From an uncultured Bacteroidota bacterium (GTDB lineage Bacteria; Bacteroidota; Bacteroidia; Chitinophagales; Chitinophagaceae): DNA of 5,270 bases. A program made the position numbers and the translations under genes. Under the pieces are notes generated by a model. It saw only the letters and a program-made list of their open reading frames with translations, ran no database searches and was not told the origin of the DNA. The stretch is taken from assembly GCA_946479535.1 (NCBI GenBank), contig CAMLGP010000272.1, positions 1 to 5,270 on the forward strand, read 5' to 3'. Positions 1 to 5,109 of this stretch are shown piece after piece; the stretch's first letter is position 1, and every line of letters starts with the position of its first letter.

Positions 1-1004
1 GCACCAATTCTACGGGAATAAAACAATCCGGATTTGTTGAAAATGTCAGTACCCTCGGTAAAGAATGGCCGGAATTCATCAAACTTCACTTCATAGGGTG
101 TAAGATTATTTACCACATTATCTGAAACTACCTGTCCAAAATCAGGTATGAGGGTGGCATCCAGTGTAAAACTTTCATTGATACCATATTTCACGTCCAT
201 TCCTCCACTGGTCAGAACTTCATCCATATAGGATCCGTTAGCCTCTGGTGTGCTACGAATTCCACTTGATACATAAGGATAAAAGTTTAAGCGTAATGGA
301 GGTTTGATATCAGTCAGTTCTTTTAATACACCAAACTGGTTCACAAAACCATTGATATTAGGATTAACCGGGTTCCAGAAAGTGGATTCATTATTTCTTC
401 TTACAGAACGGAGGAACTGGATGCCCCAGTTCTGCACTGATTTTCTTGAGAACCGTAGGGAAATATAGGGAATCTTCATTTCAACTATCCAGCCATCGGC
501 AACGGTGCTGACCTTACTGTCCCAGACTGCATCCCAGGTTTTATCGCCATATTCACCTATGGCTAATGTCTGGTTAGGCGCTATGCGTGCATCGGTCTGT
601 ACATTGGAAGAGGTAACCAGGAACTGGAAACCATTTTGCTGGTCGCTATAGGTATCTATAAAAACGGAGAAGAAATCAAGGTCTTTTTGCTGTTCTTCAT
701 CCCGAGCTGTGATCTGTTTGCGGATGAGGGAAGGATCATCGTAGAGATATGCGCCAACATAAATGGCATCATTATCATAAACAACTCTTACTTCAGTACG
801 TTGGGAAGCAGGTAACCCGTAAGTAGGGAAATTTTGTATGAAATTGGTGGCTACAGGAGATAGTTTCCACCCTTCATCCTCCAGTTTACCGTCAATAACC
901 GGAGGTTGTTGCACCTTGGTAGCCTGTATTGTCCTTGCCTGGGAAAATACAACTACACAATTCAGCATAAGCAGGCAGGTCCAGTAAATTTTCCTCAAGT
1001 GCAT
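1..1004 (-). CDS. Secreted CBM9-like / DUF5916 family protein (N-terminal 334 codons, 3' end beyond window)
   Basis: This reading frame is open from an ATG at 1004 to the left edge, so the C-terminal part is missing. Residues 1-22 form a signal peptide (basic start MHLRK, hydrophobic core, then FSQA), so the product is exported. Residues about 30-215 resemble the family 9 carbohydrate-binding-like domain common in Bacteroidota: PPVIDGKLEDEGW (34-46), TEVRVVYDNDAIYVGAYLYD (70-89), VFIDTYSDQQNGF (114-126) and WIVEMKIPYISLRF (172-185). From about 216 the DUF5916 part begins, recognised by DFGQV (288-292), FDEFRPFFTEGTDIF (308-322) and LFYSRRIG (327-334). Known relatives are roughly twice this length and end in a region thought to be a beta-barrel; their function is not established, and sugar binding is only inferred from the fold. 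It lies 80 bases downstream of the repressor gene on the same strand but has its own promoter-like sequence. ATG 1004 is preferred because later starts lose the basic n-region. Confidence 0.88.
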   Translation of the reverse strand, partial: MHLRKIYWTCLLMLNCVVVFSQARTIQATKVQQPPVIDGKLEDEGWKLSPVATNFIQNFPTYGLPASQRTEVRVVYDNDAIYVGAYLYDDPSLIRKQITARDEEQQKDLDFFSVFIDTYSDQQNGFQFLVTSSNVQTDARIAPNQTLAIGEYGDKTWDAVWDSKVSTVADGWIVEMKIPYISLRFSRKSVQNWGIQFLRSVRRNNESTFWNPVNPNINGFVNQFGVLKELTDIKPPLRLNFYPYVSSGIRSTPEANGSYMDEVLTSGGMDVKYGINESFTLDATLIPDFGQVVSDNVVNNLTPYEVKFDEFRPFFTEGTDIFNKSGLFYSRRIG

Positions 1005-1015
1005 ATAGTGTGTCA

Positions 1016-1047
1016 CAAATATATAAGACTGCACTGAAGGACTGAAA
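1016..1047 (-). promoter_or_regulatory. Putative Bacteroidota-type promoter of the DUF5916 gene
   Basis: Read on the minus strand, TATATTTG (1016-1023) matches the Bacteroidota -7 consensus TAnnTTTG exactly. It is preceded after 20 bases by TTTC (1044-1047), one mismatch from the -33 TTTG box. Transcription would start around 1010, only a few bases before the ATG at 1004, so the leader would be very short. The consensus is established knowledge; use of this site is inferred. Confidence 0.5.
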
Positions 1048-1084
1048 GATGCCCGTCACTAATTTTTTAACGAAAAGAACCGCC

Positions 1085-1834
1085 TTAACTCATCTTTTTC
1101 CTAAGGGAAATTACCTGTTCCTGCAGGTCACTTACAATATTTGTCAGCTGGCCAACGTCCCAGCGTTGCTGCTGGTTGGCTTTTGAGAGGATCATCTGGG
1201 CCTGCCACATTTCCAAAACATCTTCTGTATTGACAGTATAGGGGTGATAAACAGGATTATCACTGGCTAGGGTAAGTTTATTCTTTGCCCGGCCATTTTT
1301 CTGTATGCGTTTATAGACAATTCCTTCATTGCGGGAAACCACGATGCATGCTGTATTGTTCTTTACCTCATCAACATTGTCTACTTTCTCCCCTACAATT
1401 ACGGAACCGCTGGGTGTGGGCAACATGGAATCCCCGATGATCTCAAATGCCCGATAATTACCACCAGAAAGCATGGGAAGGGTGAATGTGTTGAGCTCAT
1501 CAACAAATTCAGGATCGGCAAATCCCGCCAGGTAACCTGCCGCCGCCTTAACCGGCACAAAGGGAATATCAGAACGGCCTGCAGCCAGTTTGATGGCTCG
1601 GCGCCTGGCTATATAGTTTGCTTTACTGTCACTCAGATCCTTCCGGAGAATATCATCCAGCGTGAGTTTGAAAATATCACAGACCACTTCCAGCACATCA
1701 ATGCGGGGCTCAGCTCTTTCCTCTTCATAAGCACCAAGAAGGGAACGCTTGATACGAAGTTTTTGCGCAAATTCTTCCTGGGTCCATCCCCTTAGTTTGC
1801 GCAGGTATTTCAGATTTTGATTGGAAACTGCCAT
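1085..1834 (-). CDS. LexA-like repressor: XRE helix-turn-helix plus S24 self-cleaving peptidase domain
   Basis: A 249-residue transcriptional regulator. Residues 7-63 are an XRE/cI-type helix-turn-helix: LKYLRKLRGWTQEEFAQKL, recognition helix near RSLLGAYEEER, then the typical RIDVLEVVCDIF helices. Residues about 92-215 are an S24 (LexA/UmuD/cI) domain: a candidate Ala-Gly cleavage site at A99-G100 in VKAAAGYL, the nucleophile Ser136 in IIGDSMLP and the general base Lys175 in IVYKRI. The spacings (36 and 39 residues) are close to those in E. coli LexA, so autocleavage looks intact. Residues about 220-247 are polar with heptad-like hydrophobics and may form a short coiled coil. Such proteins are usually dimeric repressors that lose DNA binding on cleavage. 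The XRE-type N-terminus differs from the winged helix of classical LexA, so I give no lexA symbol. The targets are unknown; it is divergent from surE, and dyads near its own promoter suggest autorepression. Confidence 0.92.
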   Translation of the reverse strand: MAVSNQNLKYLRKLRGWTQEEFAQKLRIKRSLLGAYEEERAEPRIDVLEVVCDIFKLTLDDILRKDLSDSKANYIARRRAIKLAAGRSDIPFVPVKAAAGYLAGFADPEFVDELNTFTLPMLSGGNYRAFEIIGDSMLPTPSGSVIVGEKVDNVDEVKNNTACIVVSRNEGIVYKRIQKNGRAKNKLTLASDNPVYHPYTVNTEDVLEMWQAQMILSKANQQQRWDVGQLTNIVSDLQEQVISLRKKMS

Positions 1835-1839
1835 GTTCG

Positions 1840-1852
1840 CTAACTATTTTAG
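1840..1852. promoter_or_regulatory. Candidate operator dyad at the repressor gene start
   Basis: CTAA-N5-TTAG is a perfect 4-base inverted repeat placed just downstream of the candidate -7 box of the repressor gene, where transcription would begin. It partly overlaps a second imperfect palindrome, GTTcGCtAAC (1835-1844), that abuts the start codon. The position suits an autorepression site. The arms are short enough to be chance. Confidence 0.25.
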
Positions 1853-1854
1853 GG

Positions 1855-1883
1855 CAAATTACTAATTTATTTGGTTTTCCAAA
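1855..1883 (-). promoter_or_regulatory. Putative promoter of the LexA-like repressor gene
   Basis: On the minus strand TAATTTG (1855-1861) resembles the Bacteroidota -7 box TAnnTTTG with one base missing. A TTTG (1880-1883) lies 18 bases upstream as the -33 box. The -33 box falls inside the palindrome TTTGG-TTTT-CCAAA (1870-1883). The predicted start is about 1848, giving a leader of roughly 14 bases. Confidence 0.35.
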
Positions 1884-1946
1884 AATTTAATGGCTTTTTT
1901 ATCCATAAACTTCTAAATATGAATTTAAAACATCAAAAATTATTGG

Positions 1947-1954
1947 CATTTTTG
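1947..1954 (+). promoter_or_regulatory. surE: Weak candidate -7 box before surE
   Basis: CATTTTTG differs by one base from the Bacteroidota -7 consensus TAnnTTTG. No TTTG is seen at the matching -33 distance. It overlaps the dyad GGCA-TTTT-TGCC (1945-1956). If used, transcription would start almost at the surE ATG (1963), giving a nearly leaderless message. The call is weak. Confidence 0.25.
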
Positions 1955-1962
1955 CCCTTTCT

Positions 1963-2805
1963 ATGGTACAAAAAAAACCTGTCCGGAAAACCGTAAAGGC
2001 TACCCCCAAAAAGAAAGATTCCGGAAATACAAAACCGGCTAAAGAGAAACCTGTTATTCTCATCACCAATGATGACGGGATAATGGCTCCTGGCATCATG
2101 AACCTGGTTGAAGCTGTTAAAGACCTGGGCAAGATCATCGTTGTTGCGCCTGATAAACCCCAATCCGGAATGGGTCATGCCATCACCATTGGGCATCCCC
2201 TTCGTTTACAAAAAGTAAATGTATTTGGCGATATTGAAGCTTATTCCTGTACAGGCACCCCAGTAGATTGTGTGAAACTGGCGGTTGACAAGATCCTGCA
2301 TCGCAAACCCGACCTCTGTCTTAGTGGGATCAACCATGGAGCTAACCACAGCATCAATGTGATTTATTCCGGTACTATGAGTGCTGCTGTGGAAGCTGCT
2401 ATTGAAAGTATTCCATCTGCCGGGTTTTCTTTACTGGATTACAGTATTGAAGCTGATTTTAGTGGTGCACGCAAATATGCCCGCATCATTGTAGAGAAAA
2501 TGCTGGAAACACCGCAGGACAAACATACCGTGTTGAATGTAAACTTCCCTCCCCTACCTCCTGAACATTTAAAAGGGATCATGATTTGCAGACAGGCCTA
2601 TGCAAAATATGAAGAGGATTTTATGGAGCGGCTAGACCCACATGGCCGGAAATATTACTGGCTCACAGGAGAATTTGTGAATTTTGATAAAGGAAAAGAT
2701 ACTGATGTCTGGGCTCTGGCAAATGGTTATGTAAGTGTAGTGCCGGTACAATTTGATCTTACCCATTACGATCTCAAAACCAAACTTGAAAAACTCTGGA
2801 AATAA
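1963..2805 (+). CDS. surE: 5'/3'-nucleotidase SurE with lysine-rich N-terminal extension
   Basis: SurE is a metal-dependent phosphatase that removes phosphate from nucleoside 5'- and 3'-monophosphates in the cytoplasm and is linked to stationary-phase survival. The family signature is complete: ITNDDGIMAPG (35-44) with metal ligands Asp37 and Asp38, VAPDKPQSGMGHAIT (61-75) with Ser68, and LSGINHGAN (120-128) with Asn124. All four match the canonical sites with a constant offset of about 29 residues. YSCTGTPVDCV (94-104) and YSGTMSAAVEA (135-145) are also typical. The product is 280 residues against a usual 250 or so; the excess is residues 1-29, with 10 Lys, 1 Arg and only 2 acidic residues, resembling a histone-H1-like tail. 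No ATG, GTG or TTG codon occurs between 1963 and the core, so the extension appears genuine. It is the first gene of a run with the membrane protein and lpxB; its TAA shares a base with the next ATG. Confidence 0.96.
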   Translation: MVQKKPVRKTVKATPKKKDSGNTKPAKEKPVILITNDDGIMAPGIMNLVEAVKDLGKIIVVAPDKPQSGMGHAITIGHPLRLQKVNVFGDIEAYSCTGTPVDCVKLAVDKILHRKPDLCLSGINHGANHSINVIYSGTMSAAVEAAIESIPSAGFSLLDYSIEADFSGARKYARIIVEKMLETPQDKHTVLNVNFPPLPPEHLKGIMICRQAYAKYEEDFMERLDPHGRKYYWLTGEFVNFDKGKDTDVWALANGYVSVVPVQFDLTHYDLKTKLEKLWK

Positions 2806-3101
2806 TGTTCTTAAAAAAAGATAACCTCCGCCTGGGCATGATCCTTGGCTTTCTGGGCCCGATCCTGGGCCTTATCATCATCTATTTTGCCAAGTATTCA
2901 GCATTTTCCTTTGGAAGTTTCATGGATGATTTCTTCCATAACAATAAGCTGATCACTTCCATCGGCTCTCTTTCTTTGCTGGTAAATGTTGTGTTCTTTA
3001 CGCTCTATGTAAATACCAATCGTGATAAAACTGCCAAAGGCATTTTTCTGATTACGGTTATTTACGGGATTGCGATACTCATTTTGAAATTAGCTAATTA
3101 A
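2805..3101 (+). CDS. Small multi-pass membrane protein of unknown function
   Basis: A 98-residue, strongly hydrophobic protein with three likely membrane helices: about 10-31 (MILGFLGPILGLIIIYF), 49-68 (LITSIGSLSLLVNVVFFTLY, approximate) and 79-96 (GIFLITVIYGIAILIL). Charged residues lie at the N-terminus (KKDNLR), in a loop with FMDDFFHNNK, and in the second loop NTNRDKTAKG. I recognise no named family and assign no function. Its ATG overlaps the surE stop (TAATG), so translation is probably coupled to surE, and lpxB follows 39 bases later. The genuine-gene call rests on this tight packing, a full-length open frame and sensible topology. An envelope or lipid A-related role is suggested only by the lpxB neighbour. 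Confidence 0.85.
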   Translation: MFLKKDNLRLGMILGFLGPILGLIIIYFAKYSAFSFGSFMDDFFHNNKLITSIGSLSLLVNVVFFTLYVNTNRDKTAKGIFLITVIYGIAILILKLAN

Positions 3102-3107
3102 GAATTT

Positions 3108-3130
3108 TTGGTCCGCCTTCGGCGAACCAA
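3108..3130 (+). promoter_or_regulatory. Hairpin in the gap before lpxB
   Basis: Arms 3108-3117 and 3121-3130 pair over ten positions with a single C/A mismatch around a TTC loop, and the stem is GC-rich near the loop. No T-run follows on the plus strand (T5 precedes it instead), so it does not look like an intrinsic terminator in either direction. It ends 10 bases before the lpxB ATG and could affect translation or mRNA processing. It may also be a dispersed intergenic palindrome. Confidence 0.55.
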
Positions 3131-3140
3131 TATCATCGTC

Positions 3141-4262
3141 ATGAAATATTATATCATTGCTGGCGAAGCTTCCGGTGATTTGCATGGCAGTAATCTGATC
3201 AAAGAGCTAAAGAAGCTTGATGGTGGAGCTTCCATAAGATGCTGGGGCGGTGATAAAATGCAGGCTGCAGGCGGTGAATTGGTAAAACATTACCGCGATC
3301 TCGCATTCATGGGTTTTACTGAAGTGCTCATGAACCTGCTAACCATTCTGCGCAATCTAAAATTCTGTAAAGAAGATATCCTGGCCTATCAGCCTGATAC
3401 GCTCATTCTTATTGATTATCCCGGTTTCAATTTACGAATCGCCAAATGGGCCAAACTGAATAACCTGAAAGTGATCTTTTATATAAGTCCCCAGGTCTGG
3501 GCATGGAAAGAGAACCGGGTTAAGATGATGAAAGAATGCATTGATAAAATGCTGGTGATACTCCCTTTTGAAAAAGATTATTTTAAAAACAAATGGAACT
3601 GGAAGGTGGAATATGTAGGGCATCCTCTTGTACAGGTAATTGATGAGTTCAGGGCAAATAATCCTGCCACACAGTCCGCTATCCAGCCGCCGTTCACAAT
3701 CGCTCTCCTTCCAGGCAGCCGCAAGCAGGAAATACTCAAGAAATTGCCGATCATGTTAGAAGTAAGCAAAGAATTTCCTGAACATAACTTCATTATTGCC
3801 AAAGCACCTGCAGTTGAAGACGCGTTCTACAATGACCTGCTGAAAGATTATTCCAATGTTTCACATGTAGCCGATCAAACCTATGACCTGTTACTGAAAG
3901 CAAACGCAGCACTTGTTACTTCAGGAACCGCTACACTGGAAACTGCATTGTTTGGAGTTCCTGAAGTAGTTTGTTATAAAGGTTCTGCCATATCCTACCA
4001 GATCGCAAAACGTGTGATCAAAGTAAAATACATTTCCCTCGTTAACCTGATCATGTTCCGCCTGGTGGTTCATGAACTGATACAGGATGAACTCACGCCA
4101 AAGAATCTTGCCAGGGAATTAAAGGAATTACTCTTTGACCCAAAAAGGATCAATACACTGAAACAGGATTATAAAGAACTGAAAGAACTGCTGGGTGAAG
4201 GGGGTAACGCTTCCGCAAGGGCCGCCACGTCCATCGTAAATTTTTTGAAAGGAAGGAGTTGA
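3141..4262 (+). CDS. lpxB: Lipid-A-disaccharide synthase LpxB
   Basis: LpxB is the GT19 glycosyltransferase that joins UDP-2,3-diacylglucosamine to lipid X, releasing UDP and forming lipid A disaccharide 1-phosphate at the inner face of the inner membrane. Numbered from ATG 3141 (373 residues, normal length), the hallmarks are: YYIIAGEASGDLHGS (3-17), LIDYPGFNLRIAKWAK (90-105), FYISPQVWAWKENRV (113-127), VEYVGHPLVQVI (156-167), ALLPGSRKQEI (188-198), the nucleotide-sugar loop ALVTSGTATLETALFG (257-272) and ELIQDELTP (312-320). The frame is also open upstream to a TTG at 3108, but that would add 11 atypical residues encoded by the hairpin; the family begins right at MKYYIIAGEASGD, so ATG 3141 is chosen. 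No Shine-Dalgarno sequence is visible. It is the third gene of the surE run and proves an LPS- or lipooligosaccharide-type outer membrane. The rest of the lipid A pathway is not in the window. Confidence 0.96.
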   Translation: MKYYIIAGEASGDLHGSNLIKELKKLDGGASIRCWGGDKMQAAGGELVKHYRDLAFMGFTEVLMNLLTILRNLKFCKEDILAYQPDTLILIDYPGFNLRIAKWAKLNNLKVIFYISPQVWAWKENRVKMMKECIDKMLVILPFEKDYFKNKWNWKVEYVGHPLVQVIDEFRANNPATQSAIQPPFTIALLPGSRKQEILKKLPIMLEVSKEFPEHNFIIAKAPAVEDAFYNDLLKDYSNVSHVADQTYDLLLKANAALVTSGTATLETALFGVPEVVCYKGSAISYQIAKRVIKVKYISLVNLIMFRLVVHELIQDELTPKNLARELKELLFDPKRINTLKQDYKELKELLGEGGNASARAATSIVNFLKGRS

Positions 4263-4277
4263 TCCCTGCAATGAATA

Positions 4278-4442
4278 TTACTTCTTCAACAACTTAATCG
4301 CCAGGATTATGAGGCAGAGAATGAAGATCAAAAGACTGATCCGGTTAATCCCATGCATATAACCGATCCATTTGCTTTTTGGGCGTGATGGGTCCTTTTT
4401 CTTAATGTATAAGTATTCCGCAATCTGTCTAAAGACTCCCAT
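4278..4442 (-). CDS. 54-residue single-pass membrane protein (probably the DUF6728 family)
   Basis: A complete short gene from ATG 4442 to TAA 4278. The protein starts MGVFRQIAEYLYIKKKDP, continues with PKSKWIGYMHGINRIS (21-36), then has one hydrophobic helix at about 37-51 (LLIFILCLIILAIKL) and ends LKK. The basic half precedes the helix, so the N-terminus is expected in the cytoplasm. From memory this layout, including the KW-x-x-YMHG-x-NRIS motif, matches a tiny uncharacterised Bacteroidota family listed as DUF6728; the family number should be treated as tentative. Function is unknown. It is convergent with lpxB, only 15 bases between stop codons, and lies 60 bases downstream of the secreted protein gene on the same strand, with which it could be co-transcribed. 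Confidence 0.8.
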   Translation of the reverse strand: MGVFRQIAEYLYIKKKDPSRPKSKWIGYMHGINRISLLIFILCLIILAIKLLKK

Positions 4443-4452
4443 ACTGTAAAAT

Positions 4453-4481
4453 TAGGAAGAATGATCAACTTGTCCTTCCTA
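4453..4481 (-). promoter_or_regulatory. Inverted repeat between the two right-hand minus-strand genes
   Basis: TAGGAAG (4453-4459) and CTTCCTA (4475-4481) form a perfect 7-base stem with a 15-base loop, sitting between the stop of the secreted protein (4503) and the ATG of the small membrane protein (4442). On the minus strand only ATTTT follows, so it is at best a weak attenuator or terminator. The stem is A/T-leaning and could be chance. Confidence 0.3.
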
Positions 4482-4502
4482 TGAAGAGGCCCAAAAACAG
4501 TC

Positions 4503-5033
4503 TTATTTTGAACGATGAAACGTTGCAATACCATTTTCGGTCTCCTTTCCATCTATAGTAGCAATTAGCAGGAATTCCATTGTGTCATTATCCCTCAAGG
4601 TCAGGTCTATTTTTTCAACAAATTTCTTTTTCCCCTGAATCTCATTAGCCTGCATAAAAAAATGATTCCCAGATTTCCATATCCCTATGTGGTCATGTGC
4701 AGTACCGAAATTATCTACACTGAACCAGTGTATTTTGCTATCGTTGGCATTGTAACCGATAAGGTTTGATCCTTTTAAATTCCCCAGGCCGGGTGCGTTA
4801 AACCATTCTTGCATATATAATCCACTCCCATCGGCCGTTTTTAGGAAGTCGGCATAATAGCTAAATTCATAGCTTTTGCCATTGATCTTAAGCTTTGCCG
4901 GTCCTTCCCACTTACCCTCGAGTTTCAGGAGATCGGACATTGGTTTTGCTATTGCAGGCTGGTCCTGTGCAAAGGAAAAATTTGAAATGAAAAAAATAGT
5001 GATTGCCAACCAAATTTTAATTTTGCTGCTCAT
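4503..5033 (-). CDS. Secreted protein of unknown function, possible lipocalin-like (DUF1579-like) fold
   Basis: A 176-residue protein from ATG 5033. Residues 1-22 are a clear signal peptide: basic MSSKIK, hydrophobic WLAITIFFISNF, and the cleavage-type end SFA before QDQ. The mature part (about 154 residues) begins with LLKLEGKWEGPAKLKINGK (24-42), the G-x-W opening strand typical of small lipocalin-like barrels, and alternates short beta-type segments such as GSNLIGYNANDSKIHWFSVD and HIGIWKSGNHFFMQAN. It ends GIATFHRSK. I see no catalytic motif, lipid-attachment cysteine or cysteine pair. The barrel fold and the DUF1579-like label are inferences from pattern only; relatives are generally uncharacterised and thought to bind small hydrophobic ligands. 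The frame opens further to ATG 5066, but that would place 11 residues (MYLLDIKTINI) before the signal peptide, so 5033 is preferred. It is likely periplasmic or extracellular. Confidence 0.82.
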   Translation of the reverse strand: MSSKIKIWLAITIFFISNFSFAQDQPAIAKPMSDLLKLEGKWEGPAKLKINGKSYEFSYYADFLKTADGSGLYMQEWFNAPGLGNLKGSNLIGYNANDSKIHWFSVDNFGTAHDHIGIWKSGNHFFMQANEIQGKKKFVEKIDLTLRDNDTMEFLLIATIDGKETENGIATFHRSK

Positions 5034-5109
5034 GATATTTATTGTTTTTATATCTAATAGATACATGAGGCTGGCAAAAAGTTCGGATACCAGAAAAAAA
5101 TATTATCCG

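Larger units (their letters stand above)
1851..1958. repeat. 8-base inverted repeat shared by the two divergent promoters
   Basis: AGGGCAAA at 1851-1858 is the exact reverse complement of TTTGCCCT at 1951-1958. Each copy covers the likely -7 box and the bases just after it for the gene on its side: the repressor on the minus strand and surE on the plus strand. The copies are exactly 100 bases apart. This may reflect a shared promoter or regulator motif, or chance. Confidence 0.3.

Noticed and set aside
1028..1044. Three ACTG words at 1028-1031, 1033-1036 and 1041-1044 inside the DUF5916 promoter spacer.
   Set aside because: The words are too short and unevenly spaced to argue for a binding site.
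1899..2196. Two minus-strand open frames of 79 and 87 codons.
   Set aside because: Both are antisense to the start of surE, whose catalytic motifs are unmistakable, and neither shows a coherent domain.
3108..3140. Upstream TTG start for lpxB adding 11 residues.
   Set aside because: The extra residues are encoded by the hairpin and are atypical; LpxB proteins begin directly before the GEASGD motif, matching ATG 3141.
3432..3802. Two minus-strand open frames of 63 and 74 codons.
   Set aside because: They are antisense shadows inside lpxB.
4328..4552. Minus-strand open frame of 74 codons.
   Set aside because: It overlaps, in another frame, both the end of the secreted protein gene and most of the 54-residue membrane protein gene, which has clear topology; its own sequence shows no pattern.
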